The notes under the pieces are model-generated. The model did no database searches, was not told the DNA's origin, and saw nothing but the letters and a program-made list of their open reading frames with translations. A DNA stretch of 64,000 nt. Origin: Stackebrandtia nassauensis DSM 44728 (GTDB taxonomy: Bacteria > Actinomycetota > Actinomycetes > Mycobacteriales > Micromonosporaceae). Location: the NCBI RefSeq assembly GCF_000024545.1, contig NC_013947.1, forward strand, positions 1,488,001-1,552,000, in the 5' to 3' direction. This document shows positions 51,173 through 60,202 of this stretch, one piece after another. The position numbers and the translations under genes were made by a program. How positions within the stretch are numbered: position 1 is the first letter of the stretch; the number at the start of each line of letters is the position of its first letter.

Positions 51173-53383
51173 CTAGTGCCCCCGGCCCGGCAGCCAGGCC
51201 AGCCAGCGCGGCAACGTCCACGCCCGCTCACCCAGTACCGCCATCGCGGCGGGCAACAACACGCCCCGCACCACGGTGGCGTCGATGAGGATCGCCGCGG
51301 CCATGCCGACACCGAGCATCTTGTTCTCGATCGCCGTCAACGCGATGAACACCGTGAACACCGCCGTCATGATGAACGCGGCGCTCGACACGACCCCGGC
51401 GCTGGCGCCGATCCCGCCCACGATCGCGTCCCGGGTGCCGACACCGTCGAGCCAGCGCTCGCGGACCCGGCTGAGGATGAAGATGTGATAGTCCATGCTC
51501 AGTCCGAACAGGATGACGAACATGACCAGCGGCAGCCAGCTCACCACCGCGCCGTAGGACTGGAAACCAAGCAGCGCTTCGAGATTGCCGTACTGGAAGA
51601 TCCAGGTCACCAGCCCGTAGGACGCGCCCACCGACAACAGGTTGAGGGCGATGGACACGATCGGCACGGCCAGCGAACGAAACGACACCACCAGCAGCAC
51701 GAACGCCAGCACCAGCACGAAGACGAACACCGGCAGTGTGTGGCCGCGCAACCGCTCGTTGAAGTCGTGGGCGAAGGCGGTCTTTCCCATCACCGCGAAA
51801 CCGACACCGTCGACCTGTCCGACGGTGTCGGGCAACACCTTGTCGCGCAACCGTTCCAGCGCCGCGGTGGATCGCGGGTCGGTGCCCGAACCGGCCAGCG
51901 CGACCCGCAGCACCGTCACCGACTCCACGGTGGCCACCGACACCGGGTCGGCCAGTCCGTCGTCGCCGTCGGCGACCTCGTGCCGCAACGCCGTCATCGC
52001 CGCGTCCAGCTGTGCGTCGTCGACGTCGCCGGTCTCCCACAGCACCACCTTCGCCGGTGACGCGGCACCGGGAAACGACTCCTGCATCCGCACCGCCGCG
52101 TCCACAGTGGGAATACTGCGGGGGAGGCTGTTCGTCTGGGCGGCGTCCTGGGTGCGCATGTCGAGCATCGGCAGCGCCAGCACCAGCAGCGCCAGCGTCG
52201 CCACCCCGCCCCACAGCCAGGGACGGCGGGTGACCGCACCGGCCACCGCCGACCAGCCGGGCGAGGTGCGCGCCCGCGCCCGCCGTCGCCCCAGCCACGG
52301 GATCCGGCCCCGGTCGATCCGGTCGCCCAGCCCCGCCAGCAGTGCGGGCAACACCGTCACCGAACCCAGGATGGCGACGCTGACGATCACGATGGTCCCG
52401 ACCGTCAGGCCGTTGAAGTTGTCCAAACCGGTGAACAGCAACCCGACCAGGCACAACATCACGGTCAGACCGGAGATCACCACCACCCGCCCGGAGGTGC
52501 GGGCCGTGACGCGCAACGCCTCGGCGGTGTCGCGTCCGGCAGCGCGTTCCTCGCGTTGCCTGCGCACGTAGAACAGCGTGTAGTCGACGGACACCGCCAT
52601 TCCGATGAGCAGCACCATCGACGAGGTCGCGCTGTTCATGGGGATCCACTGGCCGAGCAGTTGCAGCAGCCCGAAGGCGGTGGCCACCGTGGTGACGGCC
52701 AGGATCAGCGGGATCGAGGCGGCCACCAAGGCCCCGAAGACCACCAGCAGGATCAGCAGCGTCGCCGGAAGCGAGATGAACTCGGCACGCCCGAAGTCGT
52801 CCTTGATGGTCTCGTCGACGGCGGAGGCCAGACTGATGTCACCGGCCTGCGCCAGTCGCACGTCCGGGTGCTGGTCGGCGACCTTCCCGATCGCGGCGAC
52901 GGCTTCGTCGTAGTGGGCCCGGAATTCCTCCGGTGGCCCGGCGACGGTGAAGGTGACCAGGCCCGACCGGCCGTCCTCGGAGACCAGCGCCTCGCCGTCG
53001 GCATCGGTGGGGGAGCGGACCTCGTCCGTCGCCGACGACAGGTCCCGCAGCGCGGCGGTCAGGTCCGTGATCGCGGCTTCGAGTTCGGGATCGTCGGCCA
53101 GTTTCCGGTCGTCGTCTTTCGACTGGACCAGCACGTTCTCCAGTGGCGGCGCCTCGGCGCCGTTGGCGTCCATGACCTGGCTGGCCGTGCCGGACTGGCC
53201 GGGATCCACGGCGCGGGCGTCCTCGCCGGTGATCAGGAAGTTGGAACCCACCGCGATGACGACCAGGCCCAGCCAGCCCAGGATGGCGGCCAGCCGGTGG
53301 TTCGCCGACCAGGCGGCGATGCGTTCGACGAGGGCGCCGCGCGACGGCGGCGCGACGGTGGGAGGGGGGTTTTCGGGCAGCAT
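51173..53383 (-). CDS. MMPL/RND-superfamily transporter
   Basis: 736 residues from the ATG at 53383 (AAAGGA site); upstream codons in the same frame are Arg/Pro-rich and unlikely to be coding. Twelve helices in two halves, each with a large extracytoplasmic loop; TM4-6 region has GMAVSVDYTLFYVRRQREER and the second half has FGLSMDYHIFILSRVRERWL, the repeat typical of MMPL proteins. It probably exports lipids or small hydrophobic molecules. Regulated by the genes upstream, from which it is separated by a hairpin-bearing 115-bp gap. Confidence 0.93.
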   Translation of the reverse strand: MLPENPPPTVAPPSRGALVERIAAWSANHRLAAILGWLGLVVIAVGSNFLITGEDARAVDPGQSGTASQVMDANGAEAPPLENVLVQSKDDDRKLADDPELEAAITDLTAALRDLSSATDEVRSPTDADGEALVSEDGRSGLVTFTVAGPPEEFRAHYDEAVAAIGKVADQHPDVRLAQAGDISLASAVDETIKDDFGRAEFISLPATLLILLVVFGALVAASIPLILAVTTVATAFGLLQLLGQWIPMNSATSSMVLLIGMAVSVDYTLFYVRRQREERAAGRDTAEALRVTARTSGRVVVISGLTVMLCLVGLLFTGLDNFNGLTVGTIVIVSVAILGSVTVLPALLAGLGDRIDRGRIPWLGRRRARARTSPGWSAVAGAVTRRPWLWGGVATLALLVLALPMLDMRTQDAAQTNSLPRSIPTVDAAVRMQESFPGAASPAKVVLWETGDVDDAQLDAAMTALRHEVADGDDGLADPVSVATVESVTVLRVALAGSGTDPRSTAALERLRDKVLPDTVGQVDGVGFAVMGKTAFAHDFNERLRGHTLPVFVFVLVLAFVLLVVSFRSLAVPIVSIALNLLSVGASYGLVTWIFQYGNLEALLGFQSYGAVVSWLPLVMFVILFGLSMDYHIFILSRVRERWLDGVGTRDAIVGGIGASAGVVSSAAFIMTAVFTVFIALTAIENKMLGVGMAAAILIDATVVRGVLLPAAMAVLGERAWTLPRWLAWLPGRGH

Positions 53384-53421
53384 CGAGTACTGTCCTTTCT
53401 CGGAAGGAGCGCGTATCCAAG

Positions 53422-53444
53422 CCCTCGTCCTGCGTGGACGAGGG
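53422..53444 (-). promoter_or_regulatory. stem-loop upstream of the MMPL gene
   Basis: Perfect 9-bp stem CCCTCGTCC/GGACGAGGG with a 5-nt loop, between the coiled-coil membrane protein gene and the MMPL gene. It may lower read-through or stabilise the MMPL mRNA. Confidence 0.45.
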
Positions 53445-53498
53445 GTGCTTCTGACGCGGGGCGCCGAGTTGCCGCTCGGCGTCCCGGTTCCTGTTCGG

Positions 53499-53768
53499 TC
53501 AGTCCACCTCCTTGAGGATCCGCTCAAGATTGGCCATTCTGGACTGAATATCGCCGACGCTGTCCTTCAGCTCCGACAACTGCTCACGGGTCTCGGCGTG
53601 GGCCTTGAACGAGGTCTCGGCCAGCGCCCGGTGCTCCTCGGCCTGCTTCAGGACCGCCTTGGTGCGCGCGGTCGCGCCGATCTGCCAGATCGTCACGGTG
53701 ACCACCAGGATGAGCAGGGCGAACATGCCGATGACCCCGATGACCTCCTGCCATTCGTACGCCGTCAT
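53499..53768 (-). CDS. small membrane protein with coiled coil
   Basis: 89 residues: one membrane helix (VIGVIGMFALLILVVTVTIW, about 9-28) and then a long predicted coiled coil (ARTKAVLKQAEEHRALAETS to the end). No family recognised. It overlaps the upstream regulator gene by four bases and precedes the MMPL gene, so it may be an accessory or scaffold for that transporter. Confidence 0.8.
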   Translation of the reverse strand: MTAYEWQEVIGVIGMFALLILVVTVTIWQIGATARTKAVLKQAEEHRALAETSFKAHAETREQLSELKDSVGDIQSRMANLERILKEVD

Positions 53769-54133
53769 GAATCCTCTTCCCTCTCGCCGTCCGCGCGGCT
53801 CGTGTCCGCTGTGGTCAATGTTTCGGCCGCTGTCGCGATCGACTGTGGAGTGATGTCGAAGGCGAACGGTGTCACCTCGTAGAACTTCATCGACTTGCCG
53901 TCCTCGGAGAATTCCAGGGTGGACGTCACCAGTCCGGCGGCGATGAGCTTCTTCAGGTGCACCTGCAACAGCGCCCGGCTGATACCCAGTTGCCGGGCCA
54001 GCTGGCTGACGTAGTTGCGTTCCCGCACCAAGGCCGCGACCACCCGCATCCGGTGCGGATTGGCCAGGGTGGCCATCGCCCGCAGCAGGTCATCGCCACT
54101 CGGCGTCGTGAAGTTCTCAACTGAGTCTTGCAT
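53765..54133 (-). CDS. ArsR-type winged-helix regulator
   Basis: 122 residues. Winged helix (MATLANPHRMRVVAALVRER, LGISRALLQVHLKKLIAAGL) and a C-terminal beta/helix segment without metal-binding Cys. It heads the operon regulator - coiled-coil protein - MMPL. Confidence 0.87.
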   Translation of the reverse strand: MQDSVENFTTPSGDDLLRAMATLANPHRMRVVAALVRERNYVSQLARQLGISRALLQVHLKKLIAAGLVTSTLEFSEDGKSMKFYEVTPFAFDITPQSIATAAETLTTADTSRADGEREEDS

Positions 54134-54201
54134 ATGCCAAAAAATGTTAGCACCTGCCAGTCCGACCCACCGGTGCCCTTGCCCACAACAAACGGATCGC
54201 G

Positions 54202-55104
54202 CTAACCCAGCGACCGAATGGCCTCGTCAACCACCGTCAAAGCCAGCAACCGGACGGTGTCCACGTCTGCCTCAACCATCCCCGTCGCCGCCGCGATGAA
54301 CGCGTCCCCGTCGAACCGCGTATGCGGCGGCACGATCGCGCGCGACAACCCGTCGTGTGCGCCCTGGCACACCAACAGACAACCGACCTTGTCCAACCGC
54401 GCGTTGGTCACCACAGCCCCGATCGTGGTGTTCCCCAGCCCCGCCCCGCCCTCGGACTCGTCGAACAGCGGCCCCGGCCGCGGCTCCCCATGCCGCCGCG
54501 CCAACCGCAGTGCCGCCGAACCGTCGACGTCGATCTCCCCGAACGCGTTCACCGCCACCACACACGCCACCAAGAGCTCACCCGCCCGCCTGGCGTTGGC
54601 CACCAACCCACCCGGCCGCATCCCGTTGGGCCCGTTGATCTTCCCGACCGTCGCCCCCGCCCCGGCCCCCACCGCGCCGATCACGTCCACCCCACCGTCC
54701 CCACTGCCCGCCGTGGCCTCGGCCGCCGCGACACAAGCCGCATACCCCTCCGCCGCCCCCGGCCGCACACTCGCGTCCCCCACGGCCAGATCGAACAACC
54801 CCAACGCCGGAACGATCGGCACCCGCCCCGCCGGAGTCGCCACCCCACGCCCCGACTCCTCGCAGTACCGCATCACCCCATCGGCACTGGCCAACCCGAA
54901 CGCCGACCCACCGGTCAACACGATCGCGTCCACCTGCGCCACGGTCCGTTCCGGGGCCAACAACTCCAGCTCCCTACTCGCCGGAGCCCCACCCCGCACC
55001 TCAGCCGAACCCGTCGCCCCCTCCGGCAACAACAACACGGTGCACCCCGTCCGCGCCGCCCCATCGGTCCAGTGCCCCATCCGTACGCCTAGCTCAGCCA
55101 GCAT
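54202..55104 (-). CDS. P1-family (DmpA/NylC-like) autoprocessing peptidase
   Basis: 300 residues from the ATG at 55104 (AGGAGG site). Family marks: VDAIVLTGGSAFGLASADGV, the glycine-rich core, and GLGNTTIGAVVTNARL with the Asn-Thr processing site; cleavage there frees the N-terminal Thr nucleophile. Known members hydrolyse N-terminal amino acids or nylon oligomers (6-aminohexanoate). Cytoplasmic; substrate unknown. Monocistronic. Confidence 0.9.
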   Translation of the reverse strand: MLAELGVRMGHWTDGAARTGCTVLLLPEGATGSAEVRGGAPASRELELLAPERTVAQVDAIVLTGGSAFGLASADGVMRYCEESGRGVATPAGRVPIVPALGLFDLAVGDASVRPGAAEGYAACVAAAEATAGSGDGGVDVIGAVGAGAGATVGKINGPNGMRPGGLVANARRAGELLVACVVAVNAFGEIDVDGSAALRLARRHGEPRPGPLFDESEGGAGLGNTTIGAVVTNARLDKVGCLLVCQGAHDGLSRAIVPPHTRFDGDAFIAAATGMVEADVDTVRLLALTVVDEAIRSLG

Positions 55105-55363
55105 GTACGCCTCCTGATCCAATCCGAGTCCCGCATTTTGAGAAAACCAGTGCAATATACGGGAAGATAGTTATCTTGGTCTGTAATGCGCTTCGTAGTT
55201 ATTCTTCCCAGCCGCGGCGGGACCTGACCAACAGGCCGACTCCCCGCCGCGGAGGCGACGCGTCGGTCCACCGTTTTTCACACGGTGCGGGGAGATCGAA
55301 TGACGATACGGACAACGCCTTCGGCTCTCCGCCAACAACTTCCACAGACATCAGGAGAGCACC
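55105..55363. other. intergenic region with palindrome and two stem-loops
   Basis: Upstream of the P1 peptidase and of the 29-residue gene. It contains the palindrome AAGATA-GT-TATCTT (55164-55177), a perfect 10-bp stem (55212-55221 with 55243-55252) and a second small hairpin near 55268-55288. The hairpins would fall in a structured leader of the small gene. Confidence 0.5.
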
Positions 55364-55453
55364 ATGCGTAAGCGTCACAGTCAATCCACAAGCGAGGAAG
55401 AGCGCGAGGAAGCTCGCCGGGCCCTGCAGGAGTCCATGAACCGCCGCGAATAG
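55364..55453 (+). CDS. 29-residue highly charged peptide
   Basis: From the ATG at 55364, with AGGAG 6 bp upstream, to TAG at 55451-55453. The product starts MRKRHSQST and continues as one charged helix (EEEREEARRALQESMNRRE). No family recognised. The good ribosome site and helical pattern favour a real gene. It stands 63 bp before tRNA-Gln on the same strand. Confidence 0.6.
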   Translation: MRKRHSQSTSEEEREEARRALQESMNRRE

Positions 55454-55516
55454 ATACCCCTTTGCGGCCCTCGAACCCGGTCCGGTACAGTTTGCTCTCG
55501 GCGCGCAAGCCACCCT

Positions 55517-55591
55517 TGGGGTATGGGGTAATTGGCAGCCCGACTGGTTCTGGCCCAGTTAGTCTAGGTTCGAGTCCTGGTACCCCAGCCA
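55517..55591 (+). tRNA. tRNA-Gln (anticodon CTG)
   Basis: Full cloverleaf: acceptor TGGGGTA/TACCCCA, D-stem GGGT/GCCC, anticodon stem ACTGG/CCAGT with loop TTCTGGC, T-stem CTAGG/CCTGG with TTCGAGT loop, discriminator G and encoded CCA. The anticodon CTG reads CAG. Confidence 0.96.
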
Positions 55592-55605
55592 ATTCGTTGG
55601 CTTTC

Positions 55606-55643
55606 AAACCCTCGGCACCCGGTACGGGTGCCGAGGGTTTTGT
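55606..55643 (+). terminator. intrinsic terminator after tRNA-Gln
   Basis: A 16-bp stem (55606-55621 with 55625-55640) with a 3-nt loop and T-rich end, 14 bp after the tRNA. Confidence 0.92.
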
Positions 55644-55675
55644 GTTGCCCAGATCTCCGCGGCGGTGGTTGGGTT

Positions 55676-56088
55676 TTCAAGCACATCGAGTTTCTGCCCG
55701 AGGTCTACTCGCTCAAGGCCGAAGAACTCGAGGACACCACGGCGCTGATGTTCGGTCGCCGCAGCAATTAGGCGTTCCGCCAGTGTGGCGCGAATCGGAG
55801 GATCACGTCGCCTCCAAGGAGCTGCCCAAGTACGTGGTCTCTACGACACTGTCCGAGGCGGATCTCGTCGACGGTTTGGGGTCCGACGACGAACCTGTGA
55901 TCGACCGAGGACATCGCCGAGTTCGCCCGGACACTGTCGGACGTGGGAATGATCGACCGGTGCAACCTGCTCGTCTGGCCAGTGCTACTCGGATCGGGAA
56001 AGAGCCTATTCGGCAGTCCCGACGGGGACAAGCAGATGTTGAACCTGCGGAAGTCCGAGGCGTGCGGCATCGTCAAGTTGGTCTAACA
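55676..56088 (+). pseudogene. decayed dihydrofolate-reductase-like (RibD C-terminal) gene
   Basis: Pieces of a DHFR/RibD_C protein are read in different frames: FKHIEFLPEVYSLK and TTALMFGRRSN, then a stop; EDHVASKELPKYVVSTTLSE after a shift; then DIAEFARTLSDVGMIDRC and LLVWPVLLGSGKSLFGSP to a TAA at 56086. The N-terminus is missing. At least three frame breaks make it non-functional. Confidence 0.75.
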
Positions 56089-56375
56089 GGTCGACGGCGA
56101 TCCGCCGGCGCGTTGGCCGAGTTGTCGCGCGGTGCGACTGACGTAGCGGCGCAACGCCCGGGTTAGGTGCGGCTCGTCGAAGTACCCGAGCTTGGCGACG
56201 ACGTCGGCGACGGGGATCACGGACCACAGTCTCGGAGCGGACCAACCGGTCGACCAAGACTCCGTGTACGACTGGCCGCTCGTGCTCCCAGAGCACTAGG
56301 CCCCAGTGCACCGTCGCGACGGAGGTCATCTGCGCGACCTGCTCGCTGGTGCAAGTCCAAACGACGTCGACTTAT
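56085..56375 (-). pseudogene. decayed AraC-type regulator gene
   Basis: On the minus strand, MTSVATVHWGLVLWEHERPV is followed after a frame shift by IPVADVVAKLGYFDEPHL and TRALRRYVSRTARQLG, the second half of an AraC helix-turn-helix, to a TAG at 56085. The start and middle are lost. It is convergent with the DHFR-like remnant. Confidence 0.65.
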
Positions 56376-56470
56376 GGTGAGCCGGACGCGCGCGTCTCGA
56401 ACCGTAGCCTCACGGGCGAAGCCTACGTGCCGCACCGGCCAACCAGGGTGGTTGAGCACTTGATGGCTGG

Positions 56471-56827
56471 TCAACGTTTAGGACCGTTGTTACCGTTCTG
56501 ACTTTTCGCCTGAGCTGCCTTGGCCTGCGCGTACTTCTCTTCCACGGAAATATCGGGGTCGACTTCGGCAAGACCTTCAACTGCGGCATCCCACCTTTCA
56601 GAGGTGAATGCGTTATCGAGATTGCTGCTAACCTTTGCTAGAGATACCCCAGCTTTCACAGGGGAGTATGCGAACCATTCTGACCCGTTGACGTAGTAGC
56701 CGGATTTATCCCTCGGGGCTCCTTCACCCTCGATGGTATCTATGAACTTATCGAGGGCCCGCTTGGCGAAGCCACGGTGACTGTGATCCGATGTTTCCTG
56801 GGTTACGGGAGTTTCAATTGAAGCCAT
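56471..56827 (-). CDS. small soluble protein of unknown function (lower-GC segment)
   Basis: 118 residues from the ATG at 56827 (AAGAGAG site). Acidic N-terminus, central GYYVNGSEWFAYSPVKAGVS, and an Ala/Gln/Lys-rich helical tail (EKYAQAKAAQAKSQNG). No signal or membrane segment, no known family. GC content is well below that of the window. It lies 50 bp after the large membrane protein gene and is probably cotranscribed. Confidence 0.7.
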   Translation of the reverse strand: MASIETPVTQETSDHSHRGFAKRALDKFIDTIEGEGAPRDKSGYYVNGSEWFAYSPVKAGVSLAKVSSNLDNAFTSERWDAAVEGLAEVDPDISVEEKYAQAKAAQAKSQNGNNGPKR

Positions 56828-56877
56828 TGGCAAACTCTCTTCTTGGATACTCAAATGGTTATATTTTGAGAATATAC

Positions 56878-58698
56878 TCAACTGTCTTGTGTTGCACCTC
56901 CATCAGGGCTTTTGCGTGTAGAAAGGTATATAAACTCGTGTGTCTTAACTAGGCAGGTCAGAGAAGTGCCAACGGCATTGAATATGGCAAGCAAGACGAG
57001 GCCGCCCCACAGCCAGTTACTGATGCCAAGGACATCTCCACCAGATGGTATATCCCAATGAACAGCCCCTCCTTGGAATACTATAAACAACCCACTCGAA
57101 AGGATGGAAATGAGTGCTGTGAATATCAGCGAAAGTCGCGATACCATGGTGCCTTCGAGGAGGCGGCGACTTGGCCGGTCGAATCCAAGCCAACCAGCCG
57201 CTGCAGCTGGAAACACCAGAAGAATCGCTGGCCCGTTCGTGCTGATCTCGACTCCCCTTCGATCTGCCCATACCGTGACGAAACCGATAAGCCATATCAA
57301 GGCTGCGGCTGCAATTGCAGTTATCGATGCTCGGAATATCGTCCCAGGCGGTACTTCGTAGAATTTGAACTTAACTACGAGAGGGAATTCAAGAGGCTTG
57401 GGCTTGGGATCGGCAGGTTGTGACCGCCGCGCGTTTTCTCTAGGCTGGGGAAAGTACCTGGTGTAGAAATGGGCATATGATTGTCCAAGTCGAGATCGGA
57501 ATCGGTAATATGGCGGTGCCATTGTATCTGGCCGAGGATTCTCTAGGTACGATTCTATATACGGCGCCAAATCGGGAGAATCCTGACTGCCGAGATAAAG
57601 GCCCTCTTCACTATGGACAATCATGTGATAGCTTTGCGCTGTGCATGCATGTTCTATCGGAAGTGATATGGCTACAGGGCGAGCGCCGAGGAGGATACGT
57701 CCCCGGCCCGCTATTCTTCCTCGAAACCCCTTGGCGCCACCCTGCAAATCGAGCGTCGGTATAATCGTGCGCTCATATCCAATCGTGAATCGACCATCGG
57801 CCTGAACCTGGGCTGGAATAACAATTGCATAGTGTGAGGTTAGCAAATAGACAACCTCGGCTATGAGGTTCCGGAGCCAGATCTTGTCGTCCTTTACCTT
57901 CAATTGTTCTATATCGTGGGCAGCGGAGTTTACGTATGACGACGGTTGAGATTTTCGTTGGCTTATTTCCGTAAGTGCTGCAATTTCAGCTCTCGCTGCA
58001 TCTGGATCTACTTTCCAAAGGTCCTTCTCGGATGCATCGAGTGCGTGCAACATCAGTATACGGAGTACTAGTGCTATCAGACCGATGTACTCACTGTAGG
58101 AGAGGTCAGTTGTTTCTTTCTCTGATGCTCCCAGCGGCTTGAAGTTGTCGAGCAGCTCGCCCTTTTTTGGAAACAAAACGGGGAAGAGCACGGTCACGTC
58201 GCCGTTCTTTGTGGACTTCTCTTTGCGTAGATCTCGAATTTGGCTGCTCGGGATCTTTACGTTCACCGTCACGGTCTTGCGAACGCCTCGCTGGCCAGTC
58301 TCGTATCGTTCGCATATCCGCTGACGTGATTCGGCAGGATTGACAACAGAGAATGCAAATATTTTTGCTTGCGAGAGACTTACGGTAGTTGGACCATTGG
58401 ATTGTGCGGATATTCCCGCGGTACGTTGGATGCGCATTGCTATATTGGCTGGCAGAGGCGGAACTTCTTTTTTCGGAGGTGGTGCCTTGAGCGGTCTAGT
58501 GTGCCGCATATATGTATATAGAACTAGAAGTCCAGCACCAATGATGGCCGCCGCACCACGGAATACCAGGCGAGCAATCTCGTTAAGGGATTCAAAATTG
58601 ATGTCGGTAGCTGCGTAGGTCACCCCGATGCCGGAGGCAGTTAGCAGTAGTAGAGATTTCCATGGAGCGAATTTATGGGGCTGCTTGTCATTGGTCAT
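56878..58698 (-). CDS. large membrane protein of unknown function (lower-GC segment)
   Basis: 606 residues from the ATG at 58698, behind GAGGAT; an upstream in-frame start at 58803 is unlikely. Two N-terminal helices (about 14-31 and 43-63), a ~390-residue soluble middle with basic and beta-rich parts (VTVNVKIPSSQIRDLRKEKS, GRGRILLGARPVAISLPIEH), and four C-terminal helices (about 455-477, 489-506, 522-541, 562-580). No motif of a known enzyme or transporter. Base composition and codon use differ strongly from the flanking genes, which suggests recent acquisition. Confidence 0.75.
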   Translation of the reverse strand: MTNDKQPHKFAPWKSLLLLTASGIGVTYAATDINFESLNEIARLVFRGAAAIIGAGLLVLYTYMRHTRPLKAPPPKKEVPPLPANIAMRIQRTAGISAQSNGPTTVSLSQAKIFAFSVVNPAESRQRICERYETGQRGVRKTVTVNVKIPSSQIRDLRKEKSTKNGDVTVLFPVLFPKKGELLDNFKPLGASEKETTDLSYSEYIGLIALVLRILMLHALDASEKDLWKVDPDAARAEIAALTEISQRKSQPSSYVNSAAHDIEQLKVKDDKIWLRNLIAEVVYLLTSHYAIVIPAQVQADGRFTIGYERTIIPTLDLQGGAKGFRGRIAGRGRILLGARPVAISLPIEHACTAQSYHMIVHSEEGLYLGSQDSPDLAPYIESYLENPRPDTMAPPYYRFRSRLGQSYAHFYTRYFPQPRENARRSQPADPKPKPLEFPLVVKFKFYEVPPGTIFRASITAIAAAALIWLIGFVTVWADRRGVEISTNGPAILLVFPAAAAGWLGFDRPSRRLLEGTMVSRLSLIFTALISILSSGLFIVFQGGAVHWDIPSGGDVLGISNWLWGGLVLLAIFNAVGTSLTCLVKTHEFIYLSTRKSPDGGATQDS

Positions 58699-59420
58699 GG
58701 CATGATCCTCAGTGAGGTGAGCACTACACTTAAGCGTAGCTGATTTCCGCACCTTAATTTGAGTCCACGCTGCGTGATTGATTGGTATAGCTATTGTGAT
58801 CATTTAGATTGACTCGAATTTCTGGACAAGGGAGCACATATCGGTCGCCGAAAGTGACCAGTTGGTTAACCAGATCTGACCTAAAATCAATGATCCCAGG
58901 TGCTAAGCCTTAACAGGTTGGGACTTTGTGCCCTAACTTGATGTCAGTCTTTGCGATATGCAAGGCTGGCGTTGTCTGAGGTGGCGGGTTAGGACGTCTC
59001 GACGCTTGCGGCATTGCGCCTCGGCAAGCTATGGCTTGAAATGTAGCTACGTAGGGCAGTCACACTTCGGGTGCTAGCCCTTGGATGCCGTAAGGCAACC
59101 GAGAGCTTTTGTCCTTGTGCGCAAACCGGGCATGGATCGTTGCCTAACTTAGTCTTTTTGAGTTCAGGCTGAGAGTTCTGTCCAGAAAAGTCACCTCTGG
59201 TGCGGTCACGGCCGCCATTCCCGCCAGTGACAAAGTGTTTCGAATCGCGATGGATTCAACGGCGGACAGTAGGAAACCAACGATCGATCGCCGCTGGTTT
59301 GTCCGCCGGACACTGTCTCGCTCATACGGTCCCGGTTTCGGCTGCGGCCACCATGACTCGCCGTTGCAGGAGTGGTTCTCGTCCGCCACGCATTGTGACC
59401 TAGTACATGGAGTGAAAGGA
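58699..59420. other. gene-poor, lower-GC stretch
   Basis: About 720 bp without a convincing gene. It may hold the promoter of the membrane-protein operon. A minus-strand frame of 81 codons (59144-59389, GTG start, no good ribosome site) is possible but unsupported. Composition returns to normal near 59200, which may be the right edge of the acquired segment. Confidence 0.5.
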
Positions 59421-60170
59421 TCACTTGGCTTGGGACGCGATGAAGAGTTCGATGCCGTCCAGGAGGCGTTGCAGGCCGAACTCGGAGTTGACCGTGGTGA
59501 ACAGGGTCGGGTCGACGGCCATGACGTTGGCGATGTTGGGGAAGCGCTCGAACAGGGGACGGGAGCCCACGAATTCGTCGCGGGCTTCTTTGGTGCCGGG
59601 CGCGGGTTGGCGGGCGGCGGCGTGGGCTTCGCGGGCGGTGCCGCGGACGTAGACGTCGACCGCGTTGACCACGGCCATCTTGTCCGCGGCGCTCAGTGTG
59701 GTGGGTGCCAGGACCTGTAGGGCCGATTCCATCCAGTTCATCATGTTGGGGCCGGGGACGATGGGGGCGGTGGTCGCTAGTTCGATGATCCAGGGGTGTT
59801 GTCGGTAGTCCTCCCAGTCCTCGCGAGCCCAGGCCTCGAACTGTTGGCGCCAGTCCCCGGGCAGTTCGTGGGGGAGGGTCGACCAGCCGACGGCGGTGTC
59901 GAGCATGGCGGCCAACAGGGCCGGTTTGCCGGGGACGTAGGTGTAGAGGGAGCCGACGGCTACGTCCAGTTGGTCTGCGACGCGTTGCATGGAGATGCCC
60001 GCCAGGCCGTCGGTGTCGGCGATGTCGATGGCGGTTCGCACGATCTGGTCGAGCTCGAGTTTGGGTTTGGGGCCGCGTTTGGAGGGCGGGCGGTCCGGGG
60101 AGTCCCACAGCAGTCGCAGGATCCGGGTGGTCGCCGCGTGCGGGTCGGCGGGCTCGTCATGATCGTTCAT
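59421..60170 (-). CDS. TetR-family regulator (TetR_C_1 type)
   Basis: 249 residues from the ATG at 60170. The HTH (IVRTAIDIADTDGLAGISMQ, VADQLDVAVGSLYTYVPGK) lies unusually far in, at about residue 45, after a Pro-rich lead. The C-terminal domain (WIIELATTAPIVPGPNMM) fits the TetR_C_1 group. It is divergent from the DUF418 gene; a composite palindrome lies between. Confidence 0.88.
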   Translation of the reverse strand: MNDHDEPADPHAATTRILRLLWDSPDRPPSKRGPKPKLELDQIVRTAIDIADTDGLAGISMQRVADQLDVAVGSLYTYVPGKPALLAAMLDTAVGWSTLPHELPGDWRQQFEAWAREDWEDYRQHPWIIELATTAPIVPGPNMMNWMESALQVLAPTTLSAADKMAVVNAVDVYVRGTAREAHAAARQPAPGTKEARDEFVGSRPLFERFPNIANVMAVDPTLFTTVNSEFGLQRLLDGIELFIASQAK

Positions 60171-60202
60171 TTGCCGACAGCATATATCTCCGAGTAGCAT
60201 TC

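Noticed and set aside
56645-56653. TACCCCAGC as a possible att duplicate of the tRNA-Gln 3' end
   Set aside because: Only nine bases match, inside a gene, with no integrase nearby; chance is likely.
57058-57764. Plus-strand frames inside the large membrane protein gene
   Set aside because: They are antisense, with Cys-rich or random-looking products and no ribosome sites.
59144-59389. An 81-codon minus-strand frame in the gene-poor stretch
   Set aside because: No ribosome site and no recognisable pattern; kept only as a remark in the gap entry.
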